From Desulfosarcina cetonica JCM 12296 (lineage in GTDB: Bacteria > Desulfobacterota > Desulfobacteria > Desulfobacterales > Desulfosarcinaceae): a DNA stretch of 55,720 nt. Positions within the stretch are counted from its first letter, which is position 1; every line of letters begins with the position of its first letter. Both the position numbers and the translations under genes were made by a program. Under the pieces are notes generated by a model that saw nothing but the letters and a program-made list of their open reading frames with translations, was not told the origin of the DNA and did no database searches. The stretch spans positions 1-55,720 of the forward strand of contig NZ_BBCC01000020.1 of NCBI RefSeq assembly GCF_001311845.1, written 5' to 3'. Below, piece by piece: positions 1 through 8,391 of this stretch.

Positions 1-1093
1 GCCCGGGAACGGCTCTTGATGGTGACCGCCACCGCATCGAAACCGGCCCGTTCGGCTTCGGCGATGCTGAGGCCGCTACGGGCCACTTCCAGATCGAAGA
101 CCTTGAAAACGGCCGTGCCGGCCACCCCGTCCAGCTCGGCGGGCGTGCCGCAGACATTGTCGGCCACGGCCCAACCGGCCCGGTTGGCTCGCAAGGCCAG
201 GGGAATCCAGGTCTTCTCACCGGTTACCACGTGAACGGCATCGGCGCAGTCACCGGCGGCGAAAACCGACGGATCCGATGTGCGCAGCCGCCGGTCGACG
301 GCAATGGCATGCGCCGGTCCAAGTTCGATGCCGGCCGCTTCGGCCAGTTCGCTGTTGGGATGGATGCCGATGGCCACCAGGACCATGTCGGCCGAAAGCG
401 TTTTGTCCTCGCAGACCACGGTATAGGCGCTGTCGGCGGGTTCAATGGCCTTGACGGCATGGCCGGCATGCAGGCCGACGCCATGGGCCGCGAGTTCGGC
501 CTGGACGACGCCGGCCAGTTCCCGCGGCATCCAGGGCAAAAGGTCGGGACCGGGCTTGACCATATCGACCGCGATATGGCGTTCGCGCAGGGCCTCGGCC
601 ATCTCCAGGCCGATATAGCCCATGCCGATGATGACCGCTTTTTGCACCGTTTGGGCTTTCAGGTAGGCTTTGATGCGCTTGCCGTCGGCCAGGCTTTTCA
701 GGGCCACGACGCCGGGCAAATCGAATCCCGGCAGGTCGGGGAGGATGGGACGCCTCCCGTGGCGATGAGCAGCTGATCGTAAACGAAGCGAAACGGTTCG
801 CGGTTGTGGCCAATGGTTCCGGAAACCGTCCGGTTTTGCCGATCGATGGTCTCGACCACGTAACCGGTAAACAGATCGATCCCCTGCTTTTGGCGAAACA
901 CGTCCGCCCGGCGGACCACCAGGTCCTCCATTTCACGGTCCGCGTCGGCGATGTTATATGGCATGCCGCAGGCGCTGTAGGAGACATCCTCGGTTTGTTC
1001 CAGAACGATGACCTCCATCTCCGGGCGACTGCGCTTGGCCCGGCTTGCCGCACTCATTCCGGCGGCATCTCCTCCGATGATGACGAATTTCAT
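1..1093 (-). CDS. FAD/NAD(P)-dependent CoA-disulfide-reductase-like oxidoreductase (partial, one frame break)
   Basis: Flavoprotein of the pyridine-nucleotide disulfide reductase class; family members reduce CoA disulfide, polysulfide or O2 with NAD(P)H. The N-terminus has the FAD-binding GGDAAGMSAASRAKR motif, and SYSACGMPY near residue 45 carries the single redox-active Cys typical of CoA-disulfide reductases. After LLIATGG the frame breaks at a GGG run (747-749). Adding one G restores PILPDLPGFDLPG, a second nucleotide-binding segment (VIIGMGYIGLEMAEAL) and a third FAD segment (VFAAGDCADA). The gene runs off the left edge, so the C-terminal dimerisation domain is only partly seen. It is divergent from the sigma-54 regulator at 1267. 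The family assignment is firm, the substrate is not. Confidence 0.8.
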
Positions 1094-1217
1094 GGGTTCT
1101 CCCTTGGTTTTTTTTCTGTGTTGAAACACGCGGATGTTATACGTTGGCGACCCCCTTCCGGTCAAGATGGGCGGCAAGGGCTTGACCCGATGGTGAATTT
1201 GAGGCTACACAAAAAGG

Positions 1218-1245
1218 GTAACGCCCGGTAACGCCAACGTAACGC
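1218..1245 (+). promoter_or_regulatory. Three phased GTAACGC repeats upstream of the sigma-54 activator gene
   Basis: GTAACGC occurs at 1218, 1228 and 1239, so the copies are 10 and 11 bp apart, on one face of the helix, and end 21 bp before the ATG of the activator. Related GTAACG elements lie at 2686-2702 and 3473-3482. Inference: an operator array for the adjacent NtrC-family protein, possibly autoregulatory and shared with the divergent oxidoreductase. Confidence 0.5.
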
Positions 1246-1266
1246 AACCCACTCCCAGGACCGCCC

Positions 1267-2666
1267 ATGAGCCCAAAGACACATGAACTCTGGAATGCCC
1301 GTTTCATCAATCGCATTATCGACGCCATGGCCGATGGCGTCTTCACCATGGACGATCAGGGCCGGATCTCCTCCTGGAATCCGGCCATGGAACGCATCAG
1401 CGGTTATGCCGCCGAGGAGGCATTGGGCAAGACCTGTCAGATCCTCCAGTGCAGCCGTTGTTTCGGGAAGAACTGCCCGACCAGCATCGCGCATTGCCGC
1501 ATTCTCGAAATCGGTCAGTCGGAAGCCAAGGAGTGCCTGCTGCGCCATAAGGACGGCCACGATGTGCCGGTGATCAAGAATGCCAGCGTCGTCAAGGACG
1601 ATGCCGGGCATTTCATCGGGATCGTCGAGACGGTGACCGACATGACCGAACTGAACCGTGCCCGGGAGCGGGCCGAGGCCGCCGCCCTGCGACTGGCCGA
1701 AGTTCACCAGATGAACAACATCATCGGCCGCAGCCACGCCATGCAGCAGGTCTTCAGTGCCATCCGCATGGCCGCGGCCAGCGAGGCGACCGTCCTGATC
1801 CTGGGGGAGAGCGGTACCGGCAAGGAGCTTGTGGCCGGGGCGATCCATTTCAACAGTGACCGGCACGAGGGGCCGATGATTACGGTGAACTGCAGCGCGC
1901 TGTCCGAAAACCTCCTGGAAAGCGAACTGTTCGGCCATGTCCGGGGGGCCTTTACCGGCGCCAACCGCGATCGCATGGGACGCTTCGAGGAAGCTTCCGG
2001 CGGAACGATTTTTCTTGATGAAATCGGAGAGTTGAGCCCCTTCATTCAAGTCAAGCTCCTGCGTGTGCTACAGGAGCGCGAGATCGAGCGGGTGGGCGAT
2101 TCGCGCAAACGCAAAATCGATATCCGCATCATCACGGCGACCCACAAGGATCTTTATCGCCGGGTGCGCGAAGGACATTTCCGGGAAGACCTCTATTACC
2201 GCCTGAAGGTATTTCCGGTTCATCTGCCGCCCCTGCGGGAGCGCCGCGAGGACATTCCGCTGCTGGTCGACCACTTTATCCAACGCATGAATCGCAAGAC
2301 CGGAAAAAAGGTGGCGCGCATCTCCCACGAAGCCCTGCGCATTTTCATGGATCACCCTGGCCGGGGAATGTGCGTGAGCTGGAAAACGCCATCGAGCATG
2401 CTTTCGTGCTGTGCGACCGCGAGCAGATCGAAGCCTCGGACCTGCCCATCGAAATCCGTCAGCCCCTTACGGCAGCGGCTTGCTGCCCGCCAACGACGGC
2501 AAGTCCCCCCAAAAGCGGACCGCTGACCAAACCGGAACTGCTGGCACTGCTCGAGGAATGCGGCTGGAACAAGGCCGAGGTCGGCCGCCGGGTCGGGCTG
2601 AGTCATACTGCCATATGGAAGTACATGAAAAAATGGGATATTCCTTTAAAACGACCCACCGAATAA
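1267..2666 (+). CDS. Sigma-54-dependent activator with Cys-rich PAS domain (one frame break)
   Basis: About 466 residues: an N-terminal PAS domain (roughly residues 10-125), a short coiled linker, an AAA+ sigma-54 interaction domain from about 150 and a C-terminal Fis-type helix-turn-helix. Walker A is GESGTGKE (about residue 180) and the sigma-54 contact loop is GAFTGA (about 227). The PAS domain holds a cysteine cluster, [14 protein letters not shown] followed by another Cys, so it may sense a metal or thiol/redox state; there is no receiver domain. The frame breaks at CCC 2355-2357; one extra C restores the [14 protein letters not shown] segment. The gene converges on the DUF1638 gene and is divergent from the flavin oxidoreductase. 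Its targets are inferred to be the thioredoxin operon. Confidence 0.88.
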
Positions 2667-2685
2667 GCATTTGCCCTGAATACCG

Positions 2686-2702
2686 GTAACGTTATGCGTT
2701 GC
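2686..2702. promoter_or_regulatory. GTAACG inverted repeat
   Basis: GTAACG-TTATG-CGTTGC is an imperfect inverted repeat matching the GTAACG elements upstream of the activator. It sits just past the activator stop codon and before the shared terminator. A role as a binding site is inferred from sequence similarity only. Confidence 0.35.
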
Positions 2703-2736
2703 AGGCGGCTTGGGCAGGTTTCATCCCTGCCGTGGG

Positions 2737-2769
2737 TTTTGGATGCCGGATCAGGTCCGGCATCCAAAA
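2737..2769. terminator. Bidirectional rho-independent terminator
   Basis: Perfect 14-bp stem, TTTTGGATGCCGGA paired with TCCGGCATCCAAAA around a 5-base loop. The flanking T/A runs are part of the stem, so it can end transcripts from both sides. It lies between the convergent sigma-54 activator and DUF1638 genes. Confidence 0.85.
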
Positions 2770-2798
2770 TCGACACCTGGCTGTGACCCTGAGTGGTT

Positions 2799-3458
2799 CT
2801 AAGCGGCTGCGTGAAGCTTGTCAGCCTGGTCCAGCAGCAACTTTTTAAACCGGTCGAGGCTGACCGGCCAGGGGATGATCGGAATCCCCATCCAGTCGGC
2901 ATATTCAAGGAAATCCTCAGGCTTTTCGGCCATGTAGGTGTCCATATAGCCCACGCCGTCGAGGATGATGGCGCCGCCGGTATGCTTGGGAAAATTTTCA
3001 TTGGCCAGGCCCTTGTCCCAACCCTTGAACACCTCCTTGCGAAACTTGATCCATCCGGGGGTCATCCACCAGACGGGTTCTCCGCCGGCGGCCTCGGCCG
3101 CGATCCGCTCCCGTTCGGCCTCACTGGCAATCATGTCCATGCAGTGCGTCGCTTCGATGCGCGCCACCGACGGTCCCTGTTCGGCAATGATGGTCTGCAT
3201 CAATCGCGTGGGCTGATCCACGTTTACGTAGCAGAACTTTCCGCCATAGACCACGATCACATAGGGGGTCTTTTGCCGGGCGCGCTCGATTTGCCGGACC
3301 AGCTGACGCTCCAGTTCCGGAATGTCCTGGTGCAGTCCGGGGGTTGTGTACAGAATCTGGGGCGTGTCCAGAAACCCCTCCTTTTTCAGGTGGTTCAACT
3401 CCAGGCTCAGCGTGCCGCAGGATACAATGGAAATATCTTCGAATCGTTTCTGGGTCAT
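2799..3458 (-). CDS. DUF1638-family protein
   Basis: 219 residues. It resembles DUF1638 proteins, which are uncharacterised and often sit near corrinoid or one-carbon enzymes. Visible family-like features are an N-terminal SCGTLSLEL segment, a VVYGGKFC strand-loop, an RIEATHCMDMIAS segment with a conserved-looking Cys, and a WWMTPGWIKFRKEVF segment. There is no signal peptide or membrane span. It is the last gene of the thioredoxin-flavodoxin operon, 38 bp after the flavodoxin gene, and a GTAACGTTAC palindrome lies in that gap. No reaction can be assigned from sequence. Confidence 0.7.
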   Translation of the reverse strand: MTQKRFEDISIVSCGTLSLELNHLKKEGFLDTPQILYTTPGLHQDIPELERQLVRQIERARQKTPYVIVVYGGKFCYVNVDQPTRLMQTIIAEQGPSVARIEATHCMDMIASEAERERIAAEAAGGEPVWWMTPGWIKFRKEVFKGWDKGLANENFPKHTGGAIILDGVGYMDTYMAEKPEDFLEYADWMGIPIIPWPVSLDRFKKLLLDQADKLHAAA

Positions 3459-3472
3459 GGTGCCCCCTTATG

Positions 3473-3482
3473 GTAACGTTAC
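3473..3482. promoter_or_regulatory. GTAACGTTAC palindrome
   Basis: A perfect 10-bp palindrome in the gap between the flavodoxin and DUF1638 genes. It shares the GTAACG half-site with the array at 1218-1245 and the repeat at 2686-2702. Likely a binding site of the neighbouring regulator; inferred only. Confidence 0.4.
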
Positions 3483-3496
3483 GGTTTCAGCAGCCC

Positions 3497-3979
3497 TTAT
3501 GCCAATAGTTGTCCCAACGCAGCCTTGAGATGCTCGATATCGGCGCTGTCGGGGTGTCCCACGGCCTTGTCCGCGTCGGCGATCCAGGCCGGCGCGTCGG
3601 GTCTGGCCCTTACTTTTTCGAGAACCTTGGGATTCACCTCGCCATAGCAGTCGAAGCTTCCGGCGAACGTGGCGCCATCGGCCATGGCCTGCGCTGCCGT
3701 CATGGCGGATCGCGCATGCTCGGAATCCGGGTTGGCGCCATGGGTGGCGAACAGAAAGACGCGCGCATGGCCGTTGAGTTTTTTCAAATAGGCCTGGGAT
3801 TTGGGGTCCGGTTGGCCGGCCTGCAGCCAGAAGCCGAGGGCGACAAAGTCATAATCGCCGGGATCCGGCGCCTCGTCGACGCTGCTCAGCGAGGCGCCCG
3901 GGGGCAGGGACTGGTAAACGGCTTCGGCGAGTTTACGGGTGTTTCCACTTTGGCTTGAATAAACCACGAGAGATTTCAT
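3497..3979 (-). CDS. Flavodoxin-family protein
   Basis: 160 residues with a flavodoxin fold. The N-terminal VVYSSQSGNTRKLAEAVY is the FMN phosphate-binding loop, followed by FVALGFWLQAGQPD and a FATHGANPDSEHA segment that would contact the flavin ring. It resembles the BilS-like group of small flavodoxins, but that subgroup call is tentative. It lies 28 bp downstream of thioredoxin and 38 bp upstream of the DUF1638 gene, so the three are probably one transcript. The context (thioredoxin, flavin disulfide reductase, Cys-rich regulator) suggests a thiol or low-potential electron-transfer role. Confidence 0.8.
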   Translation of the reverse strand: MKSLVVYSSQSGNTRKLAEAVYQSLPPGASLSSVDEAPDPGDYDFVALGFWLQAGQPDPKSQAYLKKLNGHARVFLFATHGANPDSEHARSAMTAAQAMADGATFAGSFDCYGEVNPKVLEKVRARPDAPAWIADADKAVGHPDSADIEHLKAALGQLLA

Positions 3980-4007
3980 GCATGCTTCCTTTCTTTATTT
4001 TTGCCCA

Positions 4008-4370
4008 TCAATTCACGATGAACGGGGTTTTCGGGGTTTCGCCGGCCAGTGCACGATTGATCGCCTCCTCCACCGTTGCGCGGGAGGCCAGGCCGGTGAT
4101 GGTATCGACCGGCTGGCCGGCCTGGAAAAGCATCAGGGTCGGAATCGCCTTGATGCCGTAACGCATGGCAATGGATTGATTTTCATCGACATTGCACTTG
4201 GCGAAGATGATTTGAGGGCCGTATGTGGCGGCCAGATCGGTGAATACCGGCGTCATGGCCTTGCAGGGGCCGCACCAGGGCGCCCAGAAATCGATGATAA
4301 CGGGTTTGGATTGCTGAAGTACCTGCTGGTCGAACTGATTTTCCTGAATTTCAACGATGGCTTCGGACAT
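4008..4370 (-). CDS. trxA: Thioredoxin
   Basis: 120 residues, a single thioredoxin domain with the active site WCGPC at residues 32-36 and the cis-proline segment AIPTLMLF. It reduces protein disulfides in the cytoplasm; no signal peptide is present. The C-terminal tail is slightly longer than in E. coli thioredoxin. It is the first gene of a three-gene operon (trxA, flavodoxin, DUF1638) and is preceded by a sigma-54 promoter and a long hairpin-containing leader, which is unusual for a thioredoxin and suggests conditional expression. A main housekeeping thioredoxin may exist elsewhere. Confidence 0.93.
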   Translation of the reverse strand: MSEAIVEIQENQFDQQVLQQSKPVIIDFWAPWCGPCKAMTPVFTDLAATYGPQIIFAKCNVDENQSIAMRYGIKAIPTLMLFQAGQPVDTITGLASRATVEEAINRALAGETPKTPFIVN

Positions 4371-4445
4371 GATTCAGATCCTCCTCATGGCGATGGTTGG
4401 TTTTTCATCCGATAAGGTTGGTCTATCCAACGAAGTCAGATGAGG

Positions 4446-4482
4446 GCCCCGGCATGGCAGGCATGGGACGCCATGCCGGGGC
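4446..4482. repeat. 13-bp perfect hairpin in the trxA leader
   Basis: GCCCCGGCATGGC pairs perfectly with GCCATGCCGGGGC around an 11-base loop. It lies between the sigma-54 promoter and the trxA start codon, so it would be in the 5' leader RNA. There is no T tract after it on the minus strand, so it is not a standard terminator. It could be an attenuator, mRNA-stabilising stem or protein site. Confidence 0.7.
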
Positions 4483-4552
4483 GCGAGGAAGTGAGCATAG
4501 GTTGAGTGAATCAAATGGAGGTTTTGATTGCCTTGCTCGTTAAAACAAGAAA

Positions 4553-4567
4553 GCAATCCATATGCCA
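4553..4567 (-). promoter_or_regulatory. Sigma-54 promoter for the trxA operon
   Basis: On the minus strand the sequence is TGGCAT-ATGGA-TTGC, matching the -24/-12 consensus TGGCAC-N5-TTGC with the invariant GG and GC in correct spacing. The predicted start is near 4541, giving a leader of about 170 nt before trxA. Such promoters need an NtrC-type activator; one is encoded at 1267. A GGTTAC element near 4689 could be part of an upstream activator site but is weak. Confidence 0.75.
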
Positions 4568-4648
4568 TTTCACAATAAAGATGGGTGGAGGTGGAGAATT
4601 TTAGCCGGAGGGAATGGATGCTGGGTGGTACGCGGCGGTTTTTGCAGC

Positions 4649-4673
4649 GCGCCCGAAAGATTTTTCCGGGCGC
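4649..4673. terminator. Hairpin downstream of galU (weak terminator candidate)
   Basis: GCGCCCG and CGGGCGC pair around an 11-base loop shortly after the galU stop codon on the minus strand. There is no clear T tract, so termination is uncertain. Confidence 0.4.
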
Positions 4674-4690
4674 ACCGGGGGTGAGAACGG

Positions 4691-5563
4691 TTACACGGTC
4701 TTGAGCAGATCCTTGAGAAAGGGCAGCAGTTGTTCGCGTATCTCCGGCCGTTCCATGGAAAAGGCCAGGTTGGCCATCTGAAAGCCGGCCTTGTTGCCAC
4801 AGTCAAACCGGCTTCCCGAATAGCGATAACCATAGATGGCCTGGCTTTCGAGCAGGCGGGCCATGGCATCGGTGATCTGGATCTCGCCGCCGGCACCCAC
4901 TTCCTTACCTTCCAGGATGTCGAAAATTTCCGGGGTCAAAATGTAACGGCCGATGATGGCCAGGTTGGATGGCGCTTCATCGGGCTTGGGCTTTTCCACC
5001 AAACCGCGAATCTTGGTGACCCCATCGGTCAGGGGCGGCGCATCCAGAATGCCGTACTTGCTGGTGTCTTCCTTGGCGACCTCTACGACGGAAACGATGG
5101 AGGACTGCAATTCGTCGAATTTTTCGATCATCTGCTTGAGGACGGGTTTGTCGGCCTTGATCAGATCGTCGGCCAAAAGGACGGCGAACGGTTCCCGGCC
5201 GACGATGTTGCGGGCGCACCAGATGGCGTGCCCCAGCCCCAGGGGTTGGTTCTGGCGGGTGTAGATGATCGAGCCCGAGTCAGGGATCAACGCATGGATC
5301 GCCTTCAGCTCGGAATCCTTGCCCCGGGCCATGAGCATGTGCTCCAGTTCGCAGGAGTGGTCGAAGTGGTTTTCGATGGCCTGTTTGCCGGCGCCGGTAA
5401 TGAAGATGATTTCGCTGATACCCGAGGCATAGGCTTCTTCAACCGCATATTGGATCAGGGGTTTGTCCACGATCGGAAGCATTTCCTTGGCCATGGCCTT
5501 GGTGGCCGGTAGAAACCGGGTCCCCAGGCCAGCCACGGGAAATACGGCTTTTCTGACTTTCAT
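4691..5563 (-). CDS. galU: UTP-glucose-1-phosphate uridylyltransferase
   Basis: 290 residues, usual length for GalU. It makes UDP-glucose from UTP and glucose-1-phosphate for envelope polysaccharides. The nucleotide-binding motif GLGTRFLPATKAMAKEMLP lies near residue 12, with the catalytic-site Lys in that region. Further family blocks are VDKPLIQYAVEEA, GLGHAIWCA and FAVLLADDLI. It starts at ATG with a GGAGG-like site just upstream and is 51 bp downstream of ilvE in the same direction; the two are not functionally linked in an obvious way. Confidence 0.95.
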   Translation of the reverse strand: MKVRKAVFPVAGLGTRFLPATKAMAKEMLPIVDKPLIQYAVEEAYASGISEIIFITGAGKQAIENHFDHSCELEHMLMARGKDSELKAIHALIPDSGSIIYTRQNQPLGLGHAIWCARNIVGREPFAVLLADDLIKADKPVLKQMIEKFDELQSSIVSVVEVAKEDTSKYGILDAPPLTDGVTKIRGLVEKPKPDEAPSNLAIIGRYILTPEIFDILEGKEVGAGGEIQITDAMARLLESQAIYGYRYSGSRFDCGNKAGFQMANLAFSMERPEIREQLLPFLKDLLKTV

Positions 5564-5614
5564 GGAGCCTCCTTACGCAATAAGGTTTGTATCATCGATT
5601 CGCTTTTAAAACCG

Positions 5615-6676
5615 TCAAACGGTTTCGATCCAGCCCTGGGGGCCCTCGGCGAGGCCGTACTGGATATTTTGAATGGTTTCGAAGAGTTTATGCGCCAACG
5701 GCCCGACCTGGCCGTCAGCCACGCGCAGCACCGTGTCGCCGTATTTCAGCTCACCGACGGGGGAGATGACCGCAGCGGTTCCGGAACCGAAGATCTCCTT
5801 CAGATGGCCGGAGGCGTGGGCGTTGACCACCTCGTCGATGGTGATCCGTTTTTCGGAGACCTTGAGCCCCCAGGAACGGCCCAGGGCCAGCACCGAGTCA
5901 CGGGTGATGCCCGGCAGGATGCTACCGGACAGGGCGGGGGTGATCAGTTCGTCGTCGATGACGAAGAAGATGTTCATGGCGCCGACTTCTTCGATGTATT
6001 TCAGCTCCACCCCGTCCAGCCAGAGCACCTGGGTGTAGCCGGCCTTGTGGGCCTCCTCGCCGGCGTACAGGCTGGCGGCGTAGTTACCCATGGTTTTGGT
6101 GTCGCCGACACCGCCCCGCACGGCCCGCACATGGTCCTTGGTGACCAGGATTTTGACCGGGTTGAAGCCCTCCGCATAGTAGGCGCCCACCGGGGAGAGA
6201 ATCACGAAATAGCGGTAGGTGTGGGACGCCCGAACGCCCAGGAAGGGGTCGGTGGCGATCACGGTCGGTCGAATGTAGAGCGAGGTGCCCGGCGCCGAGG
6301 GAACCCAGTCTTTTTCCACCGTGACCAGCTGCTTGAGGCTGTCCAAAAGGAAATCTTCGTCGATTTCGGGGATGCAGAGCTTGTGGTTGGAGTGGTTCAG
6401 GCGTTTGAAGTTTTCGCGTGGCCGGAACAGCTGGATGCCACCTTTTGGGTTGCGATAGGCCTTGAGTCCTTCGAAGACCCCCTGGCCATAGTGCAGAACC
6501 ATGGTGGAGGGGTCCATGACCAGCGGCGCGTAGGGCTCGATACGCGGGTCGTACCATCCCTTTTCGATACTGTAATCCATGTTGAACATATGATCGGTGA
6601 AGATGGTGCCGAATCCCAGCTTGTTTTCATCCGGTTTGGTTTTCAGCTGCTCCGCTTTTTTGATGGTGACTTGCAT
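5615..6676 (-). CDS. ilvE: Branched-chain amino acid aminotransferase
   Basis: 353 residues, the longer class of fold-type IV PLP aminotransferases. It carries out the last step of valine, leucine and isoleucine synthesis and the first of their breakdown. Visible features are DPSTMVLHYGQGVFEGLKAY near the N-terminus, the PLP lysine in GVGDTKTMGNYAAS, and the EEVGAMNIFFV and SGSILPGITRDS blocks. The start ATG has a GGAG site a few bases upstream. The AT-rich stretch 6720-6790 upstream probably holds its promoter. The liv transporter and AzlC elsewhere in the window also concern branched-chain amino acids. Confidence 0.95.
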   Translation of the reverse strand: MQVTIKKAEQLKTKPDENKLGFGTIFTDHMFNMDYSIEKGWYDPRIEPYAPLVMDPSTMVLHYGQGVFEGLKAYRNPKGGIQLFRPRENFKRLNHSNHKLCIPEIDEDFLLDSLKQLVTVEKDWVPSAPGTSLYIRPTVIATDPFLGVRASHTYRYFVILSPVGAYYAEGFNPVKILVTKDHVRAVRGGVGDTKTMGNYAASLYAGEEAHKAGYTQVLWLDGVELKYIEEVGAMNIFFVIDDELITPALSGSILPGITRDSVLALGRSWGLKVSEKRITIDEVVNAHASGHLKEIFGSGTAAVISPVGELKYGDTVLRVADGQVGPLAHKLFETIQNIQYGLAEGPQGWIETV

Positions 6677-6844
6677 TTGGGGTTCTCCTCGGTGCGTGAC
6701 ACGCTCTCGATCCGGTTTCCGGATTTCAGGAATTTAAATATATTAAAATTGTTTGAGAAAGTTAATGGTAGAACAAATTCTGGATATTAGGTACACTCAT
6801 TTTTCGCTTGAATCAAGATAATCAATGCGTTTCATGGCATATCG

Positions 6845-7591
6845 ATGAATATCGATCACATTCCCAGGCCGTTGTATATTGCCCACCGGGGCGTTTGCGC
6901 GCGCTACCCGGAAAACACGCTTGCCGCTTTCAGGGGCGCCATCGACGCCGGCGCCCATATGATCGAGCTGGATGTCACCCTCTCCAAGGATCGCCGGCTG
7001 GTGGTCATTCACGACGAGACGGTCGACCGCACCACCAACGGCCAGGGCGCGGTCAACGCCCTGACGCTTACCCGGCTCCAACAACTGGATGCCGGCAGCT
7101 GGTTTGATTCGCGCTTTGCCGGCGAACGCCTGCCGACCCTGGCCCAGGTCCTGGACGCCGTCAAAGGCCATCTTTGGGTGAACATCGAGATCAAGCCGGA
7201 GGCCTTTGAAAAAGAGGGCCCCATCGATGCGGTGGAGCGACAGGTCTGTGATCTCGTGGTCGCCAAAAGGATGCGCGATGCGGTTCTGATATCCAGTTTT
7301 GAATGGCGGGTATTGGAAAGACTGCGTCTTCTGGATGCCCGGATCGCCATCGGCCTGCTTTCGGAAGGTCCCGCGGATGAGCATCTGGGATACTGGCAGA
7401 AACGCCTTGGCGCCTTTTCCTGGCACCCGGATTACCGGGTTCTGACCCGGCCCCAGGTGGACGCCGTCCACGCCATGGGCGCATGGGTGTTCCCCTATGC
7501 CGTGAATGGACGCATCGACACCCGGGGACTGTTGGCCATGGGCGTCGACGGGCTGATCACCGACGACCCCGATCAGATGCGGGTGGCCTGA
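6845..7591 (+). CDS. ugpQ: Glycerophosphodiester phosphodiesterase
   Basis: 248 residues, cytoplasmic GDPD-type TIM barrel. It hydrolyses glycerophosphodiesters to an alcohol and glycerol-3-phosphate. The signature AHRGVCARYPENTLAAF contains the catalytic His and Arg, followed by IELDVTLSKDRRLVVIHDE with the metal-binding Glu and Asp and the second catalytic His. The end shows the usual GVDGLITDDPDQM block. No signal peptide is present. It is divergent from ilvE and precedes a crotonase gene by 59 bp. Confidence 0.92.
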   Translation: MNIDHIPRPLYIAHRGVCARYPENTLAAFRGAIDAGAHMIELDVTLSKDRRLVVIHDETVDRTTNGQGAVNALTLTRLQQLDAGSWFDSRFAGERLPTLAQVLDAVKGHLWVNIEIKPEAFEKEGPIDAVERQVCDLVVAKRMRDAVLISSFEWRVLERLRLLDARIAIGLLSEGPADEHLGYWQKRLGAFSWHPDYRVLTRPQVDAVHAMGAWVFPYAVNGRIDTRGLLAMGVDGLITDDPDQMRVA

Positions 7592-7650
7592 TGTGCTTGC
7601 CGCCCGTTTTTTAAGCTTTGCCTGTTTTGCCAACTGGAAGGAACTTCGCC

Positions 7651-8388
7651 ATGGCACCTCCCGTATTGTTGGATGTGAACGGTCCGGTGGCGACCATCAC
7701 GCTCAATCGCCCCGAACGGCGCAACGCCATCAACCAGCAGATGTTGGTGGATCTTTACGGCATGCTGGAAACGGTGGCTGCCGCCGAGGCGATCCGCGTG
7801 ATCATTGTCACCGGCAACGGTCCCTCTTTTTGTGCCGGCCTGGACCTCGACGCCGTCGGCCGGGAAAATCTGTTCGACCCCCGTGGGGACGGCCGGGATC
7901 TTCCGGAATTGATGCGGGCCTGTAAGAAACCCGTCATTGCCGCCGTCAGTGGCCACGCCGTCAATCGCGGATTCGAACTGGCCTTGAACTGCGATTTTAT
8001 CATTGCCGCTGAAAATGCCCAGTTCTCGGACAACTATGTGCGTGTGGGTATCCATCCGGGCTGGGGCATCACCCAGCTTTTGCAGCAGACCGTCGGCCAG
8101 CGCCGGGCCAAGCAGATCTCCTTCTCCTGCCAGCCGGTTTTCGCCCATACGGCGCTGGCCTGGGGCCTGGTCAATGAGGTCCTGCCCCGGGAACTATTGC
8201 TTGATCGGGCCAAGGCCATTGCCGCCCAGATCGTCCAGGCCGACCCTGAGCTGCTGGTGACCATCAAGACGTTGATCGAAAATTGCAACCGCGACCCCCT
8301 GGAGAAAGCCCTGGATACCGAGCGCCGCGGCTTCAAGCAATTTCTCAAGGAGCAGATCGACCGGTTTACCCTGACACGAAAGGAATAG
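7651..8388 (+). CDS. Enoyl-CoA hydratase/isomerase (crotonase) family protein
   Basis: About 245 residues. Start chosen at the ATG after GGAAGGAA; an upstream in-frame ATG lacks a site. The crotonase fold is shown by TITLNRPERRNAIN, the CoA/oxyanion block GPSFCAGLDLDAVG, and SGHAVNRGFELALNCDFIIA. In the second half, GIHPGWGITQLLQQTVG replaces the common GLxPGxGGTQ. The first active-site Glu of hydratases is not clearly at its place, so the reaction (hydratase, isomerase, hydrolase or decarboxylase) cannot be fixed. It sits 3 bp before a DUF1786 gene and a thioesterase gene follows, suggesting an acyl-CoA-related unit. Confidence 0.85.
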   Translation: MAPPVLLDVNGPVATITLNRPERRNAINQQMLVDLYGMLETVAAAEAIRVIIVTGNGPSFCAGLDLDAVGRENLFDPRGDGRDLPELMRACKKPVIAAVSGHAVNRGFELALNCDFIIAAENAQFSDNYVRVGIHPGWGITQLLQQTVGQRRAKQISFSCQPVFAHTALAWGLVNEVLPRELLLDRAKAIAAQIVQADPELLVTIKTLIENCNRDPLEKALDTERRGFKQFLKEQIDRFTLTRKE

Positions 8389-8391
8389 CCC

